Assembly: GCA_007280145.1 (NCBI GenBank)
Contig: QYPU01000096.1
Location: 1 to 14,197, forward strand
DNA from: Dehalococcoidia bacterium
Lineage (GTDB): Bacteria; Chloroflexota; Dehalococcoidia; GIF9; UBA5629
Length of the DNA: 14,197 bases
Direction: 5' to 3'
Shown: positions 1-6,665 of the stretch, piece after piece
Layout: the number at the start of each line of letters is the position of its first letter
How positions within the stretch are numbered: the first letter of the stretch is position 1
Notes under the pieces: generated by a model
What the model was told of the DNA's origin: nothing
The model's database searches: none
Seen by the model: the letters and a program-made list of their open reading frames with translations, nothing else
Program-made: the position numbers and the translations under genes

Positions 1-235
1 CCTTGACTATCTCAGGGTTAAGCAAAATGATAACCTCCTCACCTGGTATCTCAATCACAGCCACTCGGAGTGATACCCCCACCTGGGGTGCAGCTAAACC
101 AACGCCAGAAACCGCCCGCATAGTCTCTATCATGTCATCAATAAGGCGCTGGATCAAGCTATCGATGCTGGTTACCTTCTTGGCTTTCTGCCGCAACACA
201 GAATCAGGTAAAACACGAATAGAACGAACTGTCAT
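1..235 (-). CDS. def: Peptide deformylase, N-terminal part (cut by window edge)
   Basis: Removes the N-formyl group from the initiator methionine of new proteins in the cytoplasm, using a bound metal ion. The 78 visible residues start MTVRSIRVLPDSVL, and residues 44-52 read GVGLAAPQVG, which is the family's motif I (GxGLAAxQ) containing the catalytic glutamine. The two later motifs (EGCLS and HExxH) lie beyond the window, so catalytic integrity cannot be judged. The ATG lies 11 bp after the priA stop codon. No clear Shine-Dalgarno sequence is seen, so translation may be coupled to priA. The priA-def order is common in bacteria and is often followed by fmt, which would lie outside this window. 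Confidence 0.93.
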   Translation of the reverse strand, partial: MTVRSIRVLPDSVLRQKAKKVTSIDSLIQRLIDDMIETMRAVSGVGLAAPQVGVSLRVAVIEIPGEEVIILLNPEIVK

Positions 236-246
236 TTTGTAATTGA

Positions 247-2682
247 TTAAACCACACCTACTGGGTCAATGTCCACAATCCAGCCCTGCGGAAAAGTCAT
301 ATCATTCAAGAACTCAGCTAATGCAGTCCCACAGAGAATCATCTGCCACTGATAGTACCCCCTGAGTCGAGGCACGAAAGCTGGCACTGGCCCAATTAAC
401 CTCAAGTCAGGCATGCCCCTCCTATCCCCTTCAGCAATAAGTAATTGGCTCAATCTCTCCGCTTCTTTGCGGCAAGTAACAGCATTAGTGTGACTAAAAA
501 TAAAACGGGCCAACTGGCTGAAAGGTGGATAACCAAACTGGCGACGATAGTTTAGCTCCTGGGCATAGAAAGCTAGATAATCATGCCCCGACGCTGCCCG
601 AATTGCGTAATGCTCTGGGCTATAAGTCTGAATAATAGCCCTCCCTGCTACCAAGCCACGCCCCGCTCTACCAGCTACCTGACACAAAAGCTGAAAGGTT
701 CGTTCCCCAGCCCGGAAGTCAGGTAAATTCAAACCAGAATCCGCACTGATTACTCCAGCCAATGTCACCTGAGGCAAGTCCAACCCCTTAGCTATCATTT
801 GAGTGCCTATAAGTATGTCAGCCTCATGAGCTCGGAATTTAGCTAAAAGCTCTTGATGGGCCTGTCGTCTGGAAGTTACATCCCTATCCCAGCGAAGAAC
901 TCGAGCTTGAGGAAAAAAACGCTTAGTTTCTTCCTCCACCCTTTGAGTACCAATGCCCTGGAATTTAAGCCGCTCACTACGACATTGAGGACAAACTTGA
1001 GGTAACTGACAGGAATAATGGCAATGATGACAAATCAGCTTCTTCGCTGCCAAGTGATAGGTAAGAGCTGACGAGCAATGTTGACAATTGAGAACAAAGC
1101 CACAATCTCGGCATTGAATAAAAGTCGCCATGCCACGTCGATTAAGAAACAGGATTACCTGCTCATGATGAGCCAAAGCCGCAGCCATCGCTCTAGATAA
1201 AGAACGACTAAACAGGCTTCGGTTGCCAGCTTTAAGTTCATCCCTCAAGTCCACAACCTCAACTTCAGGCAGAGGCGAGAGACCACGAGGTGTAATGCGC
1301 TCCTTGAGTTCAATCAGCTGATATTCCCCCCGCTGCCCCCGGTAAAAAGTCTCCACATCAGGTGTGGCACTGCCCAAAATAACCACCGCACCACTAAGCT
1401 CAGCCAACTTGACAGCCACTTCCCGAGCATGATACCGCGGTGATTTATCAGACTGCTTGTACGTCCACTCATGCTCTTCGTCAATAACAATCAACTCAAG
1501 GTCAGGCTGAGGCGCAAAAAGGGCACTCCTTGGACCAATAACCACATCACAGCCACCTTCCCTTATCCGATGCCACTCATCAAACTGCTCACCTAAAGAC
1601 AATCCACTATGAATTACAGCTACACGACCAGGAAAACGAGAGGCAAAGCGCTCTATCGTCTGAATAGTTAGTGCAATTTCAGGAACAAGACAAATACCTC
1701 GCTTACCCTGAGCAATAACTTCAGCCAAAGCCCGGAGGTAAATTTCGGTCTTGCCGCTGCCAGTAACACCATAAAGCAGAAAAACTAACGGCGACCTATT
1801 TCGACCCCGTTGCGCTAGGCTATTTCGAATCTTTTGCCAAACTACTTCCTGAGACGGAGTAAGATTTGGCAACCCCATCGAAGCAACTCTAAGATAAGCT
1901 AAAGGGTCACGCCTAACTTCAACTCCCACCACAGAAACCAAGCCACTATTCTCTAAAGACTTAATCACCGCTCTCTGGCAAACAATGGCTTTCCTAAGTT
2001 CAGCTAAAGTAACAGGTTGAGACTGCTTAGCCAGAAACTCGACCACTGCTGCCTGCTTATAAGCTCTGGCCGCTCTGAGCTGAACAATTTCTGTCTCAAC
2101 CCTATCTCGTTCAATCTGCAGCTTTAAATAAGGAACTACCCTCGGCTTTATTTTAATCGCTTCCAGTTGCTGACTCTTCGCCACAAGACGGCGCCGGAGG
2201 AGTTGCTGAGTAATCATCTCGGCTTTCCTTTTTCCCAATTTCCTCCCTAACTCCCTTAAACTGACCTTGCCCTTATCCTCAAGAAATTGGATTACTTGTC
2301 TCTGCTCCGAATTAAGCTGCGATAAGTCCACTGGATATGACAAAAGTTGCAAAAAGGTGACCAACCTTCGCTCAAAACCCGGGGGCAACATCAAAGCTAC
2401 AGCATCAAAAAGAGACGCGAGGTAATGTTTACTCAGCCATAAAGCAAGTTCAACTTGGTCTGGAAATAGCAAGGGAGAAGATGTGATAAGGCCACTTATT
2501 TCCTTGGTGTCCTCAACTGAAGGATAATCGCTTAGCTTGACAACAATACCCTGAAGGACTTTAGCGCCGAAAGGCACCCATACTGCTTGCCCAACATCAA
2601 CAGTCAGACGAGGCGGGATAGAATAACAAAAACTGCGGCGCTGAGCAATGGGCGAATTGACTGCTACCTCAGCATATTTCAT
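247..2682 (-). CDS. priA: Primosomal protein N' (replication restart helicase PriA)
   Basis: A 3'-to-5' superfamily 2 DNA helicase that recognises stalled forks and reloads the replicative helicase. The 811 residues carry the N-terminal DNA-binding region (about 1-105), then the helicase core: Walker A GVTGSGKT at 305-312, the DEEH box at 401-404 followed by TYKQ, GSATP at 437-441, and the last motifs GTQMIAKGLDLP (626-637) and QVAGRAGRG (668-676). Inserted in the helicase are the expected zinc-binding cysteines, as CxxC pairs at 524/527, 533/536, 551/554 and 564/567. All key residues appear intact. The length is somewhat above the usual 730-ish residues because of a longer linker of about 150 residues before Walker A. 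The start overlaps the rplS stop as ATGA, so the two are probably translationally coupled. Confidence 0.97.
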   Translation of the reverse strand: MKYAEVAVNSPIAQRRSFCYSIPPRLTVDVGQAVWVPFGAKVLQGIVVKLSDYPSVEDTKEISGLITSSPLLFPDQVELALWLSKHYLASLFDAVALMLPPGFERRLVTFLQLLSYPVDLSQLNSEQRQVIQFLEDKGKVSLRELGRKLGKRKAEMITQQLLRRRLVAKSQQLEAIKIKPRVVPYLKLQIERDRVETEIVQLRAARAYKQAAVVEFLAKQSQPVTLAELRKAIVCQRAVIKSLENSGLVSVVGVEVRRDPLAYLRVASMGLPNLTPSQEVVWQKIRNSLAQRGRNRSPLVFLLYGVTGSGKTEIYLRALAEVIAQGKRGICLVPEIALTIQTIERFASRFPGRVAVIHSGLSLGEQFDEWHRIREGGCDVVIGPRSALFAPQPDLELIVIDEEHEWTYKQSDKSPRYHAREVAVKLAELSGAVVILGSATPDVETFYRGQRGEYQLIELKERITPRGLSPLPEVEVVDLRDELKAGNRSLFSRSLSRAMAAALAHHEQVILFLNRRGMATFIQCRDCGFVLNCQHCSSALTYHLAAKKLICHHCHYSCQLPQVCPQCRSERLKFQGIGTQRVEEETKRFFPQARVLRWDRDVTSRRQAHQELLAKFRAHEADILIGTQMIAKGLDLPQVTLAGVISADSGLNLPDFRAGERTFQLLCQVAGRAGRGLVAGRAIIQTYSPEHYAIRAASGHDYLAFYAQELNYRRQFGYPPFSQLARFIFSHTNAVTCRKEAERLSQLLIAEGDRRGMPDLRLIGPVPAFVPRLRGYYQWQMILCGTALAEFLNDMTFPQGWIVDIDPVGVV

Positions 2683-3155
2683 CCACCGTCTTTAACTTCC
2701 TCGACTTCCTCGATTTCATCAGCCTCTCTAACTTCCTCAACTTCCTCAGCCTGCTCAACTTCCTCAGCTTCCTCAACTTCCTCAGCTTCCTCAACTACAA
2801 CCTTTTCAGCTACCTTCTCTCGCCTTTCCTTAAGTCGTGCTTCCTTAGCACTAAGTCGGCGTATGTAGTAAAGCTTGGCACGGCGAACCTTACCATGCCG
2901 CACTACCTCAACTTTTTCTAATAACGGAGAGACAAAAGGGAAGGTGTGCTCCACGCCAATTCCATAGGCGACCCTCCTAATAGTAAAGTTGCCGCCACCA
3001 GTTCCCTTCCTGACCCTGACTACCAGCCCAAGCAGGGTTTGAAGTCGCTCCCTATTAGCTTCTTTAACTTTAAAGCTAACCTTCACCGTATCACCGGGGC
3101 TAATCTGAGATATACTAGAACGTCCTTTAACTTGGCTCACAGAATTGATATCCAT
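2679..3155 (-). CDS. rplS: 50S ribosomal protein L19 with acidic repeat tail
   Basis: L19 sits at the interface of the 30S and 50S subunits. Residues 1-118 form a normal L19: PGDTVKVSFKV (20-30), the RVRKGTGGGNFTIRR stretch (47-61), GIGVEHTFPFVSP (65-77) and RRAKLYYIRR (91-100). The family usually ends near residue 115, but here a further 40 residues (119-158) are almost entirely Glu, Val and Ala in EEVEE/EEAEE units, encoded by an imperfect 9-bp DNA repeat. The tail is strongly acidic, while the core is basic. The gene starts 6 bp after trmD and has a purine-rich GAAGGGA motif upstream inside the end of trmD. The trmD-rplS pairing is a conserved bacterial arrangement. The identity of the core is secure; the role of the tail is unknown. 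Confidence 0.96.
   Translation of the reverse strand: MDINSVSQVKGRSSISQISPGDTVKVSFKVKEANRERLQTLLGLVVRVRKGTGGGNFTIRRVAYGIGVEHTFPFVSPLLEKVEVVRHGKVRRAKLYYIRRLSAKEARLKERREKVAEKVVVEEAEEVEEAEEVEQAEEVEEVREADEIEEVEEVKDGG
2694..2797 (-). repeat. Imperfect 9-bp coding tandem repeat in the rplS tail
   Basis: On the plus strand this stretch is built from CTTCCTCAA and CTTCCTCAG units, most regular between about 2755 and 2795. In the rplS reading direction they encode GAG-GAA-GTT and GAG-GAA-GCT codons. Because the unit is three codons long, gain or loss of units keeps the frame, so tail length could vary between strains without disrupting rplS or the overlapping priA start. Confidence 0.85.
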
Positions 3156-3161
3156 ATTTAG

Positions 3162-3914
3162 TCACATCCCTTCTACAACTTGATTTCGCAAAGCTTCATT
3201 CATTAATTTCTCATCTTCCTTGGAAAGTATAGCTTTTTCCAAGAGGTCAGGACGTCGCTCCGCAGTCCGCAGCAGGCTCTGCTGACGCCGCCAGCGAGCA
3301 ATCTGACTATGATTTCCAGAAAGCAAAACTGACGGCACTGCCCAACCACGATACACTGCTGGCCGAGTATACTGTGGGTATTCTAATAGCCCGTCAGTAT
3401 GCGAATCCTCTACTAGCGATGCCTCTGAACCAACCACTCCAGGCAGCAACCTAACTACACAATCCACTATAACCATAGCTGCTACCTCCCCACCGCTAAG
3501 CAAGTAGTCGCCAACACTAATTTCATCATTGGCCAAGTGCTCCACTACTCTCTCATCAACACCTTCATAATGACCACAGATAAGGATAAGCTGCTGGTAA
3601 CCAGCTAGCTGCCGAGCAACTTCCTGATTGAAAAGCCGACCTTGGGGACTAAGTAAGATAACTGGCACCGACGGCGATTCAAGTTCTCCCTTGATAGCTT
3701 CTGCAGCTTCGAAGACCGGCTCTGGCTTGAGCACCATGCCAGCCCCACCACCATAGGGATAATCATCCACAGCATGGTGCTTGTCATGAGTATAAGTACG
3801 GATATTATGAAGCCTAATATCAACCAAATGACGCTCTCTGGCTCGCCCAATGATACTGTAATTAAATAAGCCATCAAACATCTGAGGAAACAATGTCAAA
3901 ATGTCAATACGCAT
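3162..3914 (-). CDS. trmD: tRNA (guanine-N1)-methyltransferase TrmD
   Basis: Methylates G37 next to the anticodon of certain tRNAs using S-adenosylmethionine, which prevents +1 frameshifting. The 250 residues match the usual family length. Visible motifs are MRIDILTLFPQMF at the start, DDYPYGGGAGMV (50-61), the SAM-binding trefoil-knot segments LLSPQGRLF (87-95), CGHYEGVDERV (113-123) and SVGDYLLSGGE (133-143), and the catalytic-loop region EDSHTDGLLEYPQYTRP (169-185). The ATG directly follows the mog stop codon with no gap, which suggests coupled translation. In many bacteria trmD follows rpsP and rimM; here mog takes that place while rplS keeps its usual position downstream. Confidence 0.98.
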   Translation of the reverse strand: MRIDILTLFPQMFDGLFNYSIIGRARERHLVDIRLHNIRTYTHDKHHAVDDYPYGGGAGMVLKPEPVFEAAEAIKGELESPSVPVILLSPQGRLFNQEVARQLAGYQQLILICGHYEGVDERVVEHLANDEISVGDYLLSGGEVAAMVIVDCVVRLLPGVVGSEASLVEDSHTDGLLEYPQYTRPAVYRGWAVPSVLLSGNHSQIARWRRQQSLLRTAERRPDLLEKAILSKEDEKLMNEALRNQVVEGM

Positions 3915-4415
3915 TCAACTACTCCCACCGTGATCACCTTCCAACGTTTTGCCACCAAGAATCTCCAGAGCGTGAAGCAAGACAGGCAAAATAACCTCAA
4001 GGCATTCCCTTACTCCCTTCGGACTGCCTGGGAGATTAACAATCAAACATTTGCCCCTACTCCCAGCCACAGCCCGACTAAGTACTGCCTCAGGTTTCTT
4101 TTTCATCGTCGATATCCTCATAACTTCGGTCAAACCAGGAATAGTCCTATCAACTACTGCTAGCGTTGCCTCTGGCGTTACATCTCTAGGTGATAATCCA
4201 GTCCCCCCACTGGTGACGATAAGGTCAAGCCCAACTTCATCCACCCATTCCTTGAGCTTAGCTGAGATAACCTCCTCGTCATCAGGTACAACACCATATT
4301 GGGTTACACAAACAGGCAACCGACTGATACATTCCTGAGCAACCTGCCCGCTCTCATCACGACGCTTGCCCTGCCACACCCTATCACTGATGGTAAGTAC
4401 ACCAACAGTTAACAT
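3915..4415 (-). CDS. mog: Molybdopterin adenylyltransferase-like protein (MogA/MoaB family)
   Basis: Family members activate molybdopterin by adenylation before molybdenum insertion. The 166 residues show the fold's hallmark motifs: LTISDRVWQGKRRDESG (7-23), the TSGGTGLSPRDVTPEAT loop (68-84) and NLPGSPKGVRECL (127-139). MogA and MoaB cannot be told apart by eye, so the symbol is provisional. It is the first gene of the leftward operon. No Shine-Dalgarno sequence precedes the ATG, and the likely -10 box ends only 6 bp upstream, which suggests a leaderless transcript. The presence of this gene implies that the organism makes molybdenum or tungsten enzymes, which is an inference because no such enzyme lies in the window. 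Confidence 0.93.
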   Translation of the reverse strand: MLTVGVLTISDRVWQGKRRDESGQVAQECISRLPVCVTQYGVVPDDEEVISAKLKEWVDEVGLDLIVTSGGTGLSPRDVTPEATLAVVDRTIPGLTEVMRISTMKKKPEAVLSRAVAGSRGKCLIVNLPGSPKGVRECLEVILPVLLHALEILGGKTLEGDHGGSS

Positions 4416-4421
4416 CTGCTT

Positions 4422-4449
4422 ATTTTACCATACCACAGGCAAAGCTCAA
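4422..4449 (-). promoter_or_regulatory. Candidate promoter of the mog-trmD-rplS-priA-def operon
   Basis: Read on the minus strand, TTGAGC (4449-4444) and TAAAAT (4427-4422) are separated by 16 bp. The -10 box ends 6 bp before the mog ATG at 4415, so transcription would begin at or within a base or two of the A of the start codon. The match is good but not perfect, and alternative -10 registers exist in this AT-rich stretch. Confidence 0.5.
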
Positions 4450-4629
4450 AACCACAAAAATTAAGCTAAACTTTAGTACTACCCCAACTGAGCCTGTGTC
4501 AATCACCACGGGCACAAGATATTGAGTTCAAGATAGGCAAAAACACTACCCATTGAAAAAACAAAGTTTTTATGCTGCCGGGGCGACATAAAATTTTAAG
4601 AAAACGGTGCGAATTGAGTGCAAAAGGTA

Positions 4630-4660
4630 TTGACAAAAAGGGCGGAATGTGTTTTATAAT
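4630..4660 (+). promoter_or_regulatory. Promoter of the winged-helix/mraZ/rsmH/ftsA/ftsZ operon
   Basis: TTGACA at 4630-4635 and TATAAT at 4655-4660 both match the sigma-70 consensus exactly. The spacer is 19 bp, longer than the ideal 17; TTTATA at 4653-4658 would give 17 bp with a weaker hexamer. Transcription would begin near 4667, leaving a leader of about 36 nt before the ATG at 4703. Confidence 0.75.
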
Positions 4661-4694
4661 GGTGTATAGTGGGAAAAGATGGTAAAAGGGGGGA
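4660..4694 (+). promoter_or_regulatory. Candidate MraZ operator: four repeats with 10-bp period
   Basis: TGGTG (4660), TGGGA (4670), TGGTA (4680) and GGGGA (4690) start exactly 10 bp apart. MraZ is known to bind direct repeats of TGGGN-like pentamers separated by 5 bp, and GT-variant units are accepted in some species. The array begins at the last base of the -10 box and runs over the transcription start into the ribosome-binding site. It is therefore well placed to block transcription and allow mraZ to repress its own operon. The fourth unit coincides with the Shine-Dalgarno sequence, so it may be there for that reason alone. Confidence 0.65.
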
Positions 4695-4702
4695 GGATTA
4701 TC

Positions 4703-5212
4703 ATGGTAATAAACTGCAGTCAAAACCGAATAACGAACCACGGGGCTTCCGACTCTCTCAAAGATAAACTTCACAAGATGATGGGGCTATACTTAGAAGA
4801 AGATGACCATTCCCTTGTATTGAGAGACAAAGGCAAGGCAATAGCAAGGTGGAGTGCCACAGGAGCAAAGCCCGAGGCAATCCAAGATACTGCTAATTGG
4901 TACATCTTAAGTAGCTGCAGCAGCTTTGAACTTCGATTGCTCCATTTTTGGGAGCATCATCCTCAGACCAGGTTGAGCCTTTACTCCATTGCTAACACCC
5001 TGGACACTGAAAGGGTTAACTTGAGACACGCAATCAAAGCCTTAGTTGAAAAAGGCATACTCGAAGAGCAACACAATGATAATGGCCTCACTACTTACTC
5101 ACTAAGTAGCGACTGGCAAACGCAGGGGTATATCGAGGAGCTAGCTAGGCTAGAGCGAGGCAAAATAAAAATTTCCAAAAAACAATTAAAAGGAGAGGCT
5201 ATACCAGCCTAA
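4703..5212 (+). CDS. Winged-helix DNA-binding-like protein of unknown function
   Basis: A 169-residue protein that I cannot assign to a named family. Residues about 75-136 resemble a winged helix-turn-helix: FELRLLHFW (75-83), SIANTL (95-100) as a first helix, NLRHAIKALVEKGIL (106-120) as a likely recognition helix and turn, and TTYSLSSD (130-137) as the wing. The N-terminal 70 residues have no motif I recognise, and the C-terminus (145-166) is charged and Lys-rich. The ATG at 4703 is chosen because GGGAGG (4691-4696) lies 6 bp upstream; an in-frame ATG at 4679 lies upstream of that site and has none of its own. It is the first gene of the division operon, 19 bp before mraZ, and could be a second regulator of it. 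That role is a guess from position. Confidence 0.75.
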   Translation: MVINCSQNRITNHGASDSLKDKLHKMMGLYLEEDDHSLVLRDKGKAIARWSATGAKPEAIQDTANWYILSSCSSFELRLLHFWEHHPQTRLSLYSIANTLDTERVNLRHAIKALVEKGILEEQHNDNGLTTYSLSSDWQTQGYIEELARLERGKIKISKKQLKGEAIPA

Positions 5213-5231
5213 CTGCCAGACTGAGACAGAG

Positions 5232-5663
5232 ATGTTCCTTGGCGAATATGAATATAGGGTTGACAGCAAGGGCAGACTGCCCTTGCCCCCCAAGTTCAGA
5301 CAGGAACTTGGGGCGGAGTTAATACTGACTAGAGGGATAGACACATGCATCGTTGTCTACCCCATAGTTGAATGGAATAGGTTAGCTGATACTCAACCGG
5401 CAGCAACCATAACGCTAAGCCAAAAAAAGAGGAAGTTAAATCGACATATTTTCGGTGCGGCTTTCAACCTGACGCTAGACAGACAAGGAAGGATAGCCCT
5501 GCCACCACCGTTACGCCGATATGCCAGAATTGACAATGCCGCCACGATAGTTGGGCAGAATAATTATATCGAGTTATGGAACCCTGACCTATGGAATTCG
5601 GAGCAGGTCTCTGTTGAAGAGCAGGTATGGCAAATCACAGAAAGCCTCGAGGACCAACAATGA
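5232..5663 (+). CDS. mraZ: Transcriptional regulator MraZ
   Basis: A DNA-binding protein of the division and cell wall cluster that forms rings and usually represses its own operon. The 143 residues hold two SpoVT/AbrB-like swapped-hairpin domains, each with the DxxxR signature: DSKGRLPLPPKFR (11-23) and DRQGRIALPPPLR (82-94). The N-terminus MFLGEYEYRVDSKGR is typical, and the length matches the family. The start has only a weak purine-rich stretch upstream, so translation may depend on the preceding gene 19 bp away. Its likely operator is the 10-bp-periodic array at 4660-4694, which lies before the winged-helix gene rather than directly before mraZ. Confidence 0.97.
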   Translation: MFLGEYEYRVDSKGRLPLPPKFRQELGAELILTRGIDTCIVVYPIVEWNRLADTQPAATITLSQKKRKLNRHIFGAAFNLTLDRQGRIALPPPLRRYARIDNAATIVGQNNYIELWNPDLWNSEQVSVEEQVWQITESLEDQQ

Positions 5664-6595
5664 GTTTGACCATGACTTTACCAATTCATACACCAGTGCT
5701 CCTTAAAGAAGCGGTAGAGGCGTTACAAGTCCAGCCAGGAAAACGCTATGTTGACTGTACCCTGGGTTCAGGGGGGCATGCTATGGCTATTTTAGAAAAG
5801 AGCTTGCCCAATGGCCAACTTCTGGGTATCGATGCTGACCCTGATGCCATTAAGATAGCCAAAACCAGACTAGCAGACTATGCCGATTCAACCATCATAG
5901 TCAATGACAATTTCGCTAATCTCGAAACTATCTGCAAAGAAAACAACTTTTTATCAGTCAATGGAATTCTATTTGACCTGGGTATGTCATCCATCCAACT
6001 TGACAATGCTGAGCGCGGCTTTAGTTTCCAGCGTGATGGCCCACTGGATATGCGTTTTGGGCCAACCCAGGAATTAACTGCAGCTGAGATAATCAATATC
6101 CTGCCCGAAGATAAACTGGGTAACCTCATTCGAACTTATGGCGAAGAGAGTTACAGCCGCCAGATAGCTCGCCACATCGTTAGGAACCGTCCGATAAACA
6201 GCACCCTCGAGTTAGTCCATATAGTAGAACAGGCTATCGGCAGTCGGCGAGGTAAAATCCACCCCGCTACCAGAACTTTCCTGGCATTGCGCATCGCTGT
6301 CAATCGCGAGTTAGAGAATCTACTCACAGCCCTAAAACAAACCATCAACTGCCTTGGCCATCGAGGCAGGCTAGTAGTTATCAGTTATCACTCACTAGAA
6401 GACCGCCTGGTTAAACAATTCATGGTACGGGAAAACAAGGGATGTCTCTGCCCTCCAGAAACCCCGATATGTGTGTGTGGGCATGTGCCCAGTCTGAGAC
6501 TGATATCAAAAAAGGCTATTATGCCGCTGCTGGGCGAAATAGAATCTAATCCCCGCAGCCGCAGCGCCAGGCTTAGGGTAGCTGAGCGCCTTTAA
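5660..6595 (+). CDS. rsmH: 16S rRNA (cytosine-N4)-methyltransferase RsmH (MraW)
   Basis: Adds the N4-methyl group to C1402 of 16S rRNA in the ribosomal P site, with S-adenosylmethionine as donor. The 311 residues show the N-terminal HTPVLLKEAV (10-19), the SAM-binding DCTLGSGGHA (32-41) and GIDADPDA (56-63), FDLGMSSIQLDNAERGFSF (105-123) with DGPLDMRF (126-133), then ALRIAVNRELENL and the VISYHSLEDRLVKQF signature. A Cys-rich loop (CLCPPETPICVCG) near the end is usual for the family. The ATG at 5660 is chosen because GAGG lies 7 bp upstream and the start overlaps the mraZ stop as ATGA; an in-frame ATG at 5627 would overlap mraZ by 37 bp. It is part of the reduced division cluster. Confidence 0.97.
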   Translation: MSLTMTLPIHTPVLLKEAVEALQVQPGKRYVDCTLGSGGHAMAILEKSLPNGQLLGIDADPDAIKIAKTRLADYADSTIIVNDNFANLETICKENNFLSVNGILFDLGMSSIQLDNAERGFSFQRDGPLDMRFGPTQELTAAEIINILPEDKLGNLIRTYGEESYSRQIARHIVRNRPINSTLELVHIVEQAIGSRRGKIHPATRTFLALRIAVNRELENLLTALKQTINCLGHRGRLVVISYHSLEDRLVKQFMVRENKGCLCPPETPICVCGHVPSLRLISKKAIMPLLGEIESNPRSRSARLRVAERL

Positions 6596-6646
6596 AAACC
6601 AGCTAAAAATTTATTAATTAGGAGATAAATCAAAAATTAAAAGGCC

Positions 6647-6655
6647 AAAGGAGGT
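6647..6655 (+). promoter_or_regulatory. Strong ribosome-binding site of ftsA
   Basis: AAAGGAGGT is a near-perfect complement to the 16S rRNA tail and lies 10 bp before the ftsA ATG. It sits in a 70-bp AT-rich gap after rsmH, the place where ftsL, ftsI and cell wall genes are found in most bacteria. I see no open reading frame or clear promoter in the gap. Confidence 0.85.
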
Positions 6656-6665
6656 AAGAACTACA

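Noticed and set aside
2587..2868. Ser/Thr-rich plus-strand frame opposite priA and rplS
   Set aside because: It is the antisense shadow of the acidic L19 repeat tail and has no start signal.
4434..4498. Imperfect inverted repeat CACAGGC/GCCTGTG around the mog promoter
   Set aside because: The 50-base loop and short stem make it weak; it may be chance and does not look like a riboswitch or terminator.
4557..4571. AAAAAC-AAA-GTTTTT hairpin as a terminator
   Set aside because: The stem is 6 bp and almost all A-T, with no gene ending nearby on either strand, so it is not a credible terminator.
4499..4774. 91-codon minus-strand frame across the divergent promoter region
   Set aside because: It overlaps the plus-strand promoter, the MraZ array and the start of the winged-helix gene; its composition is that of translated AT-rich DNA, and no start signal is present.
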